Positions 7,698 to 16,019 of a stretch of 64,000 nucleotides of DNA are shown here, one piece after another (positions within the stretch are counted from its first letter, which is position 1; the number at the start of each line of letters is the position of its first letter). The DNA is taken from the NCBI GenBank assembly GCA_002839315.1, contig PGXV01000006.1, positions 413,118 through 477,117 of the forward strand, in the 5' to 3' direction. This stretch comes from Spirochaetae bacterium HGW-Spirochaetae-3. Lineage in GTDB: Bacteria; Spirochaetota; Spirochaetia; Treponematales; UBA12059. The notes below the pieces were generated by a model. That model made no database searches and was not told the DNA's origin. It saw nothing but the letters and a program-made list of their open reading frames with translations. The translations under genes were made by a program, and so were the position numbers.

Positions 7698-8533
7698 TAG
7701 ATTACCAGGAGAGGATAGGGCGGGCGAAGCGATGGATGGCCGACCGCCTGGGCGAGCCTTTGGTCCTTGATGACGCCGCGGCCGCGGCCGCGTTCTCGAA
7801 GTACCATTTCCATAGGATATTCAAGGCCGTAGCGGGCGAGACTCCTTCGGCGTTCCTCCGGAGGCTACGCTTGGAGAAGGCGGCTCACTTGCTCGCCTTC
7901 ATGCGCGATACGCCCGTCACCGACGTCGCCATGGATTGCGGCTTCGCGACGCCGAGCGCCTTCGCGCGCGACTTCAAGGCGCGTTTCGGCGTAACGCCGA
8001 TGGCGTACCGGAAGCGCCCGCATGATGGCGCCTCGTCGGGGGCGTCCGATCCATCGCCGCCGCCGGACGGCGACTATTCCTGGAGCATCGTTCATTTCGA
8101 CGCTATGCGCCTCGCGGAGGCGCGCCGTGAGGGCCGCTACGATCGCGCCGCCGGAGCGGCCTGGTCGGCCCTGATGCGCCGCTGGTTCTCGTCCGGACGG
8201 CGACGGCCGCCGGCTCGGGCCATAGGCATCGCCTGGGATAACCCCGGCATCACCGACGAGCCCCGTTGCCGGTATTCGGCCTGCGCCCGGCTCGACGATG
8301 CCGAGGCCCTTCCCGACGGCCTGGATGAATTGCGATTACCCGAGAATTCCTGCCTCGTCCTCCGGTGGCGCGGCCATCGACGCGGTTACTCCGCCGCATA
8401 CGATTATCTATACCGTATAGCGCTTGCCGAGTGCGACGGCTTGCCCGCGGATTCGCCAGCCTTCGAGGTCTACGACGATATCGGCCTCGGGCCTCCCGTC
8501 GCCGTCGACTTCTGCCTGCCGCTCGCGCTATAG
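7694..8533 (+). CDS. AraC-type regulator with C-terminal GyrI-like ligand domain
   Basis: 279 residues. Residues 5-108 carry both AraC helix-turn-helix motifs (FSKYHFHRIFKAVAGETP and VAMDCGFATPSAFARDFKARFG), ending in the typical GVTPMAYRK. After a Pro/Ser/Asp linker, residues about 120-277 show the GyrI-like (SOUL/Rob-C) pattern, with a PARAIGIAWDNPGITD stretch and a C-terminal VDFCLPL strand. Such Rob/TetD-like proteins bind amphipathic or cationic small molecules and activate efflux or stress genes. It is translationally coupled to the kinase-like gene upstream. A small hairpin (8537-8552) follows it. Confidence 0.88.
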   Translation: MIDYQERIGRAKRWMADRLGEPLVLDDAAAAAAFSKYHFHRIFKAVAGETPSAFLRRLRLEKAAHLLAFMRDTPVTDVAMDCGFATPSAFARDFKARFGVTPMAYRKRPHDGASSGASDPSPPPDGDYSWSIVHFDAMRLAEARREGRYDRAAGAAWSALMRRWFSSGRRRPPARAIGIAWDNPGITDEPRCRYSACARLDDAEALPDGLDELRLPENSCLVLRWRGHRRGYSAAYDYLYRIALAECDGLPADSPAFEVYDDIGLGPPVAVDFCLPLAL

Positions 8534-8635
8534 CAAGAATAGGATACTATTCCGCAAGGAGTGGAAGGTAGAGCGCTGCGCGTCGAGAGTAATCTTTCCT
8601 CCTCGGGGCGAAGGCCTCCGAGAGGAGGTCCCATT

Positions 8636-9751
8636 TTGAAGAAGAGCATTATCTGCGCGTCAGCGTTGCCGGCGCTACTATTCTCGTGCGCGGCTCCGGC
8701 GTGGAAGGAGGCCTCGAGCGCCGTCGCGCTCGAGGCTGATTATTCCATGATCAGGAGCGGCGGCCACTGCGAGAGCTCGGCGATGCTTAACGCGTTGACC
8801 GCCTGCGGCTACGAGTTTTCCGAAGAGCAGATCATAGGCTACGGGGCCGCTCCCGGGTTCCTTTACGAAAAGGGGAATTTCCCGTTTATCGGTGGCAGGA
8901 ACCTCGGTATGCGCGAGTCGTTCTTCGGCATAACAGGGGTTTCCTGGGGCTCGCACATTCCCGTCCCCGGTGAGAGCCCTTGGGGCGGGGTGCATGAGCT
9001 GCTGGGCCGCGGCGTCCCCGTGATGCTCCGCGTCGACATGCGCTATCTGCCGTACAGGTACGGAGGTAAAACGGGGCCGTCGTACATGAGCTTCGGCTGG
9101 CATTGGGTGACGCTGTTCAGGATAGACGGCGATCGGGCCTGGGTCAGCGATACCGAGTACGATGGGCTACAGGAAATAAGGCTGAAGGACCTGGACCGGG
9201 CCCGCCGATCCGCGACGAAGGTCTGGCCGCCTAAGGCCGAGTTCGCGTGGGTGGAGCCGCGGAGCGCGGATTGGCGACTGGACCGGCAGGCGGCTACGGC
9301 GGGCGCGCTCGAGGCCTTCGTCGATATGGCCGACGTACCCGGCGGCTGGCTGGGATCGCTCAAGGCCTTTCCGTCGGACGTCGCCGCTCTCGATGAATAC
9401 GTACCCGCATACCTCTTTTCGCCGGCGCTCGCGTATATGGCGGCCAGCATAGAGCGAAACGGCACCGGAGGCGCGGCGTTCCGTAGCCTCTACCTCGGCT
9501 GGCTGGAATCGGAACGGGATTCGGCGACCGATTCGCGACTCGTCGCAGCGTTGGACGGACTCATTCCCGCGGTACGCGCTTGCGCGGCGGCCTGGACCTC
9601 GCTGGCGGCGGCTTTCGACGAGGCTTCGTCGAAGGCCGCGACCATCCGCGACGGATCGGGCAGGCGGGCGCTCGCCGAGCGTTGCGCGAAGTCGGCCGAG
9701 GCCGTCGTCGACGCGGAACTCTTATGGGCGCTTTCCCGGTCTCGGCAGTAG
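8636..9751 (+). CDS. Lipoprotein with BtrH N-terminal-like domain
   Basis: 371 residues from a TTG at 8636, chosen because AGGAGG lies seven to eight bases upstream and it places a lipoprotein signal (LKKSIICASALPALLFSC) at the N terminus. Residues about 35-75 read GGHCESSAMLNALTACGYEF and so on to GFLYE, the pattern of the BtrH_N family (acyl/peptidyl transfer cysteine-protease-like fold). A later SFGWHWVTLFRIDGD and WVSDTEYDG supply the second His and Asp region. BtrH itself is a cytoplasmic aminoglycoside acyltransferase; a secreted lipid-anchored member is unusual. The C-terminal half (about 215-371) is helical and unassigned. Confidence 0.65.
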   Translation: MKKSIICASALPALLFSCAAPAWKEASSAVALEADYSMIRSGGHCESSAMLNALTACGYEFSEEQIIGYGAAPGFLYEKGNFPFIGGRNLGMRESFFGITGVSWGSHIPVPGESPWGGVHELLGRGVPVMLRVDMRYLPYRYGGKTGPSYMSFGWHWVTLFRIDGDRAWVSDTEYDGLQEIRLKDLDRARRSATKVWPPKAEFAWVEPRSADWRLDRQAATAGALEAFVDMADVPGGWLGSLKAFPSDVAALDEYVPAYLFSPALAYMAASIERNGTGGAAFRSLYLGWLESERDSATDSRLVAALDGLIPAVRACAAAWTSLAAAFDEASSKAATIRDGSGRRALAERCAKSAEAVVDAELLWALSRSRQ

Positions 9752-9862
9752 CGCCGGCCCGCTAAAGCCGCGTACTAGGAGCGTTCGCAGGAATCAGTAT
9801 ATATTCCGCTTACCCTGAATGGAGTCTGAGAAGCAAACAAAGAACCGAGCGAGGATGATGAT

Positions 9863-11065
9863 TTGAATCAGAGAAAAAAATGGTTGCCCGGATCTTTGCC
9901 GAATCCGATATCGAGCCTTGGCTTCCTCCATATCATGAACGACGGATTCCTGGCCAGCTTCCCGTTGCTGTTGCCGTTCATACAGAAGGAACTCGGTATC
10001 GGGTTCGGTTACGTAGGCTTCCTTAGCGGGCTGCTCGGTAGCGCGGGCGTCGTACTCGCGTTGCCATCGTCGGCGATAGCCGTGCGGTATGGAGGCCGCA
10101 GGGTATTGCGATTCGCCATAGCGCTTTATTCTATGGCGTTCATCCTGACCGGAGCGTCTCCCAACCCTGCCTTGATAACGCTTTCCTTTATTGTGGCGAG
10201 CGTCGGTTTCGGTCTCTTCCATCCTATCGCCTTCTCCGTCGTCGCGCGCGAAAGCGGCGGGAAGGAGATAGGCAAGAAGATGGGCGGTTTCACGGCGATA
10301 GGCGATATCGGCAGGGTAGGCATCGCGGCGTTGGCCACCATTCTCGTGGCGGCCGTAGGATGGAGATCGTCGGCCATCGTCTACGGCGCGCTACCCCTGT
10401 CTCTCTTGCTCTTTTCAACGCTGTTCTGCCGGCGGCCGAGCGCTCAAGGCCTGAAGCCGGATACGACGGCCGACAAGCCGCACGGGCTACGCTATAGCCT
10501 GGATTTTATACTCGCTATCGTAACCGGTTGCATCGACGCGCTCGCTAGCTCTTCGCTTTTCATTTTTATCCCGTTCCTCCTGATCCATAGGGGAATTCCT
10601 ACCGCGCTGATCGGATCGTTGTCCGGAGCATTTTTCATAGGCAATATGCTGGGTAAACTGGTCCTCGGGAAGGTGATCGACAAGTTCGGTTGCTACAGGG
10701 TCTTCATCCTGGCGGAAATCATCATGGCGGGCCTGCTCGCGCTGCTGAGCGTCGAGAAATCGACCATCAATATAGCGGTGCTTTCGGTATTCCTCGGGGC
10801 GGTGACGAGGGGCACGGTTCCCGTCATCAACACTATCGTGACGAATTCCGTCCCTGACAGGCGGCTATACGAGAAGGCGTTCGGCATCGTGTCGTTCGCT
10901 AGCGGTATTTCAGGCGTGGCCGCTCCTATACTCTTCGGTATCATGGCCGAGCGATTCGGTATCGTTTCGGTATTCTTGCTAAGCGCCTGCTTCGCGATAC
11001 TGGCGATAGTGCCGGTGCTGGTGGCTATCGTCTCGAAGCATGGCATTAGCGCGCGGAATCCGTAA
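9863..11065 (+). CDS. Major facilitator superfamily transporter
   Basis: 400 residues from TTG 9863 with a GAGGATG stretch upstream. Twelve hydrophobic helices in two halves. Helix 1 carries LGFLHIMNDGFLASFPLLLPF, which is typical of the fosmidomycin-resistance/FsrR-like branch of MFS, and the loop 2-3 motif is degenerate (VRYGGRRVLR). The second half includes GKLVLGKVIDKFGCYR, a clear loop 8-9 motif. Probable drug or metabolite exporter. It stands alone between a lipoprotein and an exported hydrolase on the same strand. Confidence 0.88.
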   Translation: MNQRKKWLPGSLPNPISSLGFLHIMNDGFLASFPLLLPFIQKELGIGFGYVGFLSGLLGSAGVVLALPSSAIAVRYGGRRVLRFAIALYSMAFILTGASPNPALITLSFIVASVGFGLFHPIAFSVVARESGGKEIGKKMGGFTAIGDIGRVGIAALATILVAAVGWRSSAIVYGALPLSLLLFSTLFCRRPSAQGLKPDTTADKPHGLRYSLDFILAIVTGCIDALASSSLFIFIPFLLIHRGIPTALIGSLSGAFFIGNMLGKLVLGKVIDKFGCYRVFILAEIIMAGLLALLSVEKSTINIAVLSVFLGAVTRGTVPVINTIVTNSVPDRRLYEKAFGIVSFASGISGVAAPILFGIMAERFGIVSVFLLSACFAILAIVPVLVAIVSKHGISARNP

Positions 11066-11164
11066 CGGATCGACGGAGGATTGACGTTTCTCGCCAGAGA
11101 AGCGTTGAGCAAGGCATGCTCGCCGCGTATACTCTCCTGTAATATTATTCAGGAGGTACTCGAA

Positions 11165-12031
11165 TTGAAACGTTTGTATCGTAGCCTCGCGCTGTGCGCG
11201 ATGGCGCTCGCCGGATGCGCGTCCGCTCCAGGGGGCCCCGCGACCGGAGTCGCCGAGCTTTCCCTCTTGGTTCCCAACGGCGATCACCAGATTCCGATCG
11301 CCATTACCATGCCGACGGGCGGAGCGGACGTTCCGGCCGTCGTGATGCTGCATGGAACCGGAAGCAACAAGGACGAAGCCGGTAACGGCTACCTGATGCT
11401 GGCCCCGAGAATGGCCGCGGCCGGCATCGCGGCCGTCCGCGTGGATTTCCCCGGAAGCGGCGAAAGCACCGCCAGCTACGAAATCTACTCGAATTCCGAG
11501 GCCGTCAGCGACGCTGAGGCGGTAGCCGCCTTTATCGCCGATCTCGACGGCATCGACGGCAAGCGCGTCGGCGTCATGGGCTGGAGCCAGGGCGGTACCG
11601 ACGCGCTCCTGGCGGCAGGCTCGAGCAGGACGTGGAAGAGCGTCCTGACCTGGGCCGGAGCCCTCGTCATCGGCGATATGGCCGACGAGGCGATGCGCGC
11701 CGAGGCCGCGGAGCAGGGCTATACCTGGATGAAGTTCGAATGGCGAGAACCCCTGAAACTCGGCAAGAAGTGGATCGACGAGGCCGATAGCATGGACGTA
11801 CTGTCCTACGCGGCCAAGATCAAGGCTCCTATCTGCTCCGTCCACGGTACGCTCGACGATACGGTCCCCTTCGCCGACAGCGAGAAGGTACAGTCGGTAG
11901 CCAGGAACAAGAAGAGCAGGCTGGTGGCGATCGAAGGCGCCGACCATACGTTCTGCGTCTTCACAGGAGACCTGACGCTCTTCGATCAGCTGGCCGGGGA
12001 AACCGTGGCCTGGTTCGTAGAGACGCTCTGA
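11165..12031 (+). CDS. Exported lipoprotein alpha/beta hydrolase
   Basis: 288 residues from TTG 11165, preceded by AGGAGGT (11151-11157) at a 7-nt spacing. The frame extends upstream but the extra residues are not family-like. Lipoprotein signal ends in LALAGC-like (LCAMALAGC). The fold is complete: oxyanion HGTGSNKDE region, nucleophile elbow GWSQGG (about residue 142), acid in HGTLDDTVP and catalytic His in GADHTF. Members of this dienelactone-hydrolase/BAAT-like group cleave esters or peptides; the substrate is unknown. A strong 10-bp hairpin lies between it and pepF. Confidence 0.85.
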   Translation: MKRLYRSLALCAMALAGCASAPGGPATGVAELSLLVPNGDHQIPIAITMPTGGADVPAVVMLHGTGSNKDEAGNGYLMLAPRMAAAGIAAVRVDFPGSGESTASYEIYSNSEAVSDAEAVAAFIADLDGIDGKRVGVMGWSQGGTDALLAAGSSRTWKSVLTWAGALVIGDMADEAMRAEAAEQGYTWMKFEWREPLKLGKKWIDEADSMDVLSYAAKIKAPICSVHGTLDDTVPFADSEKVQSVARNKKSRLVAIEGADHTFCVFTGDLTLFDQLAGETVAWFVETL

Positions 12032-12096
12032 CGCTATCGTCGACGGCGGCCCGATGGGCATCGCCGGCGTCCCCGTTCGTATATCCGCATAGAATC

Positions 12097-12131
12097 ACGC
12101 CGTCCCCTCGCCCCGAGCGACGGGACGGCGT
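12097..12131 (+). terminator. Strong hairpin after the hydrolase gene
   Basis: A perfect 10-bp inverted repeat (12097-12106 with 12122-12131, 15-nt loop) sits 66 bp past the hydrolase stop. The following TTATAATTCC is only weakly U-rich. It may end the hydrolase transcript or protect the 5' region of pepF. Confidence 0.45.
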
Positions 12132-12143
12132 TATAATTCCGCC

Positions 12144-13949
12144 ATGAACGCAACCACATTACGACCCAGATCGGATATCGACCAACGCTACCGCTGGAAC
12201 GCCGAGAGCGTCTATCGGGACCGCGACGCGTGGAGGGCCGAATTCAAGGCCGTCCAGGCGGCTCTGCCAGGACTGACCGCGAAGGCGGGAACACTCTCGG
12301 GCGGCGGCGCCGCGAGCCTCGCCGATACGCTCGAGCTGATGATCGGCCTCATGGACAGGGTCGGCAGGCTCTACGTCTACGCCTCCATGTCCCAGGCGGT
12401 TGACAACCTCGACGACGAGGCCCAGGGCATGAACGGCCAGGCCGGAGCCTTGTTCGGCCAGTTCTCAGCGGCCGCCGCCTTCCTCGACCCCGAGATCCTG
12501 TCGATCGGCGAGGAACGGCTCGACTCCTGGATAGCCTCTGAACCGCGGCTCGTCATCTACCGCCATTACGCCGAGAACCTGTTCCGCAAGCAGGCGCACG
12601 TGCGGTCCGCCGAGGTGGAGGAGACGCTCGGCCTGGCCCAAGAGGTCTTCGCCTCGGCGTACAATACCCACGACATGCTCGTCGAGGCCGACATGAAGTT
12701 CGCTCCGGCGAAGGGAGGCGTCGAGGTCGCGCAGGGTACGATCGACAAGCTGTTGACCGACCCCGACCGGGAGACGCGGCGTAGCGCCTGGCATAGCTAT
12801 TGCGACGCCCACATCGCGCACGAGAACGCCTTAGCGTCGGCCCTGACCACCGCGCTGAAGAAGGACGTCTTCGAGTCGCGCGTTCGTCGCTTCGATTCGT
12901 CCCTGGACGCCGCCCTGTTCGAGAGCGCCATACCCCGCGCCGCGTTCGACAGCACCGTCGAGAGCTTCAGGAAGAACCTGCCCGTATGGAAGCGCTACTG
13001 GAAAGTTCGCCGCGAGGCCCTCGGAGTCGAGACGCTCGAGCATAGCGATATCTGGGCCCCCATCTCGAGGAGGCCTCCCGTCATACCGTACGGCAAGGCC
13101 GTGGACAATATCTGCGACGCGCTCGCCCCGCTGGGCTCCGCGTACGTGGGGACGCTACGCCGCGGGTGCCTCGAGGATCGCTGGGTCGACGTCTACCCGT
13201 CCATAGGGAAGAGTTCCGGCGCCTTCTCCACTGGCTGGAAGGGTATGCACCCCTTCGTGAAGATGCAGTACACCGACGACCTGTCGTCGCAGAGCACCCT
13301 CGTCCACGAGCTGGGGCATTCGATGCATACGTGGCACACGAACGAGCGTCAGCCGTCGATGTACGCCGACTACTCTATCTTCGTAGCGGAGGTCGCGTCA
13401 AACTTCAACCAGGCTATGCTCCGAGCCCGATTGTTCGAGACGGAGAAGGATCCCGAGTACCAGATAGCCGTCATCGAGGAGGCGATGGATAACCTGCACC
13501 GGTATTTCTTCATCATGCCGACCCTGGCCCGCTTCGAACTGGAGGCGCACAGGCGCGTGGAAGAATCGAAGAGCGTCACGGCGCATGACCTCAACGAGCT
13601 GATGGCCGACCTGTTCGAGGAAGGCTACGGCGGCGAGGTCGAGGTGGACCGCGCGAGGGAGGGCTCCACGTGGGCCCAGTTCAGCCACCTGTACATGAAC
13701 TACTACGTCTTCCAATACGCGACCGGCATCAGCGCGGCCCACGCCCTTGCGGGGCCGGTACTCGCGGGCGACGAGGCCGCCGCGAGGCGCTATATCGATT
13801 TCCTGTCGGCGGGTTCCTCCGACTATCCGGTCAGCGTGCTCCGCACGGCGGGCGTCGACATGACGACACCCGCGGCGATGGAAAAGACCTTCGAGGTGCT
13901 ATCCGGCCTCGTGGATCGCCTCGAGCGCCTTACTTCGTCGCGATCGTGA
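12144..13949 (+). CDS. pepF: M3-family oligoendopeptidase F
   Basis: 601 residues, the normal length for PepF. The zinc motif HELGHSMH is at about residue 388, with the third ligand Glu in the FVAEVASNFNQ helix some 28 residues on. N-terminal RWNAESVYRDRDAWRAEF and the helical M3_N domain are typical. This is a cytoplasmic metallopeptidase that trims peptides of about 7-17 residues, aiding peptide nutrition or signal-peptide turnover. It is the last gene of a run on the plus strand and converges with ettA; a shared hairpin (13961-14000) separates them. Confidence 0.95.
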   Translation: MNATTLRPRSDIDQRYRWNAESVYRDRDAWRAEFKAVQAALPGLTAKAGTLSGGGAASLADTLELMIGLMDRVGRLYVYASMSQAVDNLDDEAQGMNGQAGALFGQFSAAAAFLDPEILSIGEERLDSWIASEPRLVIYRHYAENLFRKQAHVRSAEVEETLGLAQEVFASAYNTHDMLVEADMKFAPAKGGVEVAQGTIDKLLTDPDRETRRSAWHSYCDAHIAHENALASALTTALKKDVFESRVRRFDSSLDAALFESAIPRAAFDSTVESFRKNLPVWKRYWKVRREALGVETLEHSDIWAPISRRPPVIPYGKAVDNICDALAPLGSAYVGTLRRGCLEDRWVDVYPSIGKSSGAFSTGWKGMHPFVKMQYTDDLSSQSTLVHELGHSMHTWHTNERQPSMYADYSIFVAEVASNFNQAMLRARLFETEKDPEYQIAVIEEAMDNLHRYFFIMPTLARFELEAHRRVEESKSVTAHDLNELMADLFEEGYGGEVEVDRAREGSTWAQFSHLYMNYYVFQYATGISAAHALAGPVLAGDEAAARRYIDFLSAGSSDYPVSVLRTAGVDMTTPAAMEKTFEVLSGLVDRLERLTSSRS

Positions 13950-13956
13950 ATTTTTG

Positions 13957-14000
13957 AAAAAGGCGGGATAGGTGCGCTTCATGCGATTCCCGTCCCGCCT
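13957..14000 (-). terminator. Terminator between pepF and ettA
   Basis: AGGCGGGA (13961-13968) pairs with TCCCGCCT (13993-14000). On the minus strand the stem is followed by five T, right after the ettA stop at 14002. On the plus strand the tail is poor, so it mainly serves ettA and perhaps pepF weakly. Confidence 0.65.
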
Positions 14001-14001
14001 C

Positions 14002-15780
14002 TTATTCCCGTCCCTGAACGCGAACGGACGCCGACCGTCCGCATGGATAGCGTGCGGTCGGCTGCTCTTCTAGCGTTCCAGCTTGCGGTATACGTAGCGG
14101 TGCGCGTTCCAGCTTGCGGTATACGTAGCGGTGCGGACGGTCGGCGTCGCCGCCGAGCTTCTCGCGCCGGTATTCGGCGTACTCCGACCAGTTGCCGTCG
14201 TACCAGACCACCTCGCCGTCCTCGAACGCGAGGATGTGAGTACAGACGCGGTCGAGGAACCAGCGGTCGTGGCTGACGACGAGCGCGGAGCCCGCGAAGC
14301 CGTCGAGCGCCTCCTCTAGGGCGCGTAGCGTGTTGACGTCCAGGTCGTTCGTCGGCTCGTCGAGGAGGATCACGTTGGCGCCCTCCTTGAGCATGATCGC
14401 GAGGTTGAGCCGGTTGCGCTCCCCGCCCGACAGGACGCCGACCTTCTTCTGCTGGTCCCCTCCGGAGAAGTTGAACCACGAGCAGTACGCGCGGCTGTTC
14501 ACTTCCCTGGTACCCGCCAGCTTGATGATGTCCAGCCCGCCCGACAGCTGCTCATACACCGTCTTGTCGGGGTCGAGGCCTGCGCGCATCTGGTCGGCGT
14601 ACGCGAGCTTGACCGTGTCGCCGATCCTGAGATCTCCCGAGTCGGGCTGCTCTATGCCGGCTATCATCTTGAAAAGCGTCGTCTTGCCGGCGCCGTTGGG
14701 CCCGATGATGCCTACGACCGCCCCGGGCGGCACGGTGAACTCCAGGTCCTGGAAGAGGCACTTGTCGCCGTACGACTTAGCCAGTCCCTTCGCGTCGATG
14801 ACGACCGATCCGAGCCTTGGGCCGGGAGTGATGACGAGCTTCGTCTCCCGGACCTTCTCCCGCTCGCCGTCGGCGAGCAGCTTCTCGTACTGCGTAATAC
14901 GGGCCTTGCTCTTCGCGTGACGTCCCTTGGGGCTCATCCGTACCCATTCCAGCTCTCGCTCTAACGTCTTGGCGCGTTCGGAGTTCCCCTTCTCCTCCAT
15001 CTCGAGCTGCTTCGACTTCTGGTCCAGCCAGCTCGAATAATTGCCCTTCCACGGGATGCCCTCGCCGCGATCCATCTCGAGTATCCAGCCGGCGACGTTG
15101 CCGAGGAAATAGCGGTCGTGCGTGACCGCTATGACGGTGCCCTCGTACTCTCGGAGATGGCGCTCCAGCCACGCGACCGTCTCTGCGTCGAGATGGTTCG
15201 TCGGCTCGTCGAGGAGCAGGATGTCGGGCTTCTTGAGCAGGAGGCGGCATAGCGCGACGCGGCGGCGTTCTCCTCCGGATAGCACGTCGACTACCTGGTC
15301 GGCCGGCGGGCAGCGCAGGGCCTCCATAGCGAGGTCGAGCCTCGCGTCGAGGTTCCATCCGTCCATCGCCTCGATCCTCTCCTGTAGCTTGGCCTGCCTG
15401 TCGGCCAACTTGTCGAAGTCGGCGTCCGGATCGCCGAAGGCCTCGCTTACCTTCTCGAACTCGGAGAGCGCGTCCACGATCTCCTGGACGCCTTCGGATA
15501 CGACCTCGCGCACGGTCTTGCCCGCCTCCAGGTGCGGTTCCTGCTCGAGGAAACCGATGGAGAAGCCGGGCGCGCAGTTCGTCTCCCCCGCGAATTCCGT
15601 GTCGGCTCCCGACAGTATCCGCAGGAGGCTAGACTTGCCCGAGCCGTTCAGTCCTATCACGCCTATCTTGGCGCCGTAGTAATAACTGATTGATACGTCC
15701 TTGAGGACCTGCTTGGTACCGTGCTTCTTGGATACCCGGTACATCGAATAGATTATCTTCTTGTCGTCTACTGTAGCCAT
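14002..15780 (-). CDS. ettA: ABC-F translational ATPase EttA with altered C-terminal tail
   Basis: 592 residues with two ABC domains. Walker A GLNGSGKSS (about 43) and GPNGAGKTT (about 350); signatures LSGGERRRVAL and LSGGERNRLNL; Walker B LLLDEPTNHLD and ILLDEPTNDLD; the linker (P-site tRNA-interacting motif) and arm follow EttA. EttA gates the ribosome in response to the ATP/ADP ratio. The normal end, HRYVYRKLER near residue 559, is followed by 33 extra residues. They arise because a 31-bp tandem duplication (14073-14135) shifted the frame and skipped the ancestral TAG at 14070-14072. The core is intact, so the protein is probably functional. Confidence 0.95.
   Translation of the reverse strand: MATVDDKKIIYSMYRVSKKHGTKQVLKDVSISYYYGAKIGVIGLNGSGKSSLLRILSGADTEFAGETNCAPGFSIGFLEQEPHLEAGKTVREVVSEGVQEIVDALSEFEKVSEAFGDPDADFDKLADRQAKLQERIEAMDGWNLDARLDLAMEALRCPPADQVVDVLSGGERRRVALCRLLLKKPDILLLDEPTNHLDAETVAWLERHLREYEGTVIAVTHDRYFLGNVAGWILEMDRGEGIPWKGNYSSWLDQKSKQLEMEEKGNSERAKTLERELEWVRMSPKGRHAKSKARITQYEKLLADGEREKVRETKLVITPGPRLGSVVIDAKGLAKSYGDKCLFQDLEFTVPPGAVVGIIGPNGAGKTTLFKMIAGIEQPDSGDLRIGDTVKLAYADQMRAGLDPDKTVYEQLSGGLDIIKLAGTREVNSRAYCSWFNFSGGDQQKKVGVLSGGERNRLNLAIMLKEGANVILLDEPTNDLDVNTLRALEEALDGFAGSALVVSHDRWFLDRVCTHILAFEDGEVVWYDGNWSEYAEYRREKLGGDADRPHRYVYRKLERAPLRIPQAGTLEEQPTARYPCGRSASVRVQGRE
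14073..14135. repeat. 31-bp tandem duplication at the 3' end of ettA
   Basis: Bases 14073-14104 match 14104-14135 exactly with period 31. The unit encodes, on the minus strand, the last ten or so codons of ettA. As 31 is not a multiple of three, the second copy is read in another frame. Confidence 0.97.
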
Positions 15781-16019
15781 GGCTTCATTATATATGAAAC
15801 CGCGGATTACGTTGAGTAGGCGTTTCTCGGAATCGTATCCGCGCTTGCGCTTCGATGGTCGCCGAGGGTAGCATACGGTAGAGCGCCGGGCTACGTCAGC
15901 GGGCTCGGATACACGCAGTGCCTATACTTCCGCGGGGGAAGGTCCCAGGATCACCAGACCGACGGCCGCCGGGCCGATACGCAGTGGACTGAGGAGAATA
16001 CAGATGATAGTGTTGCGCT

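Noticed and set aside
8537..8552. GAATAG-GATA-CTATTC hairpin as terminator of the AraC gene
   Set aside because: Only 6 bp, AT-rich and without a T tract; more likely incidental or a minor leader element.
10979..12061. 360-codon minus-strand frame opposite the alpha/beta hydrolase
   Set aside because: No recognisable domain; the hydrolase on the plus strand has a strong ribosome site, lipobox and catalytic triad.
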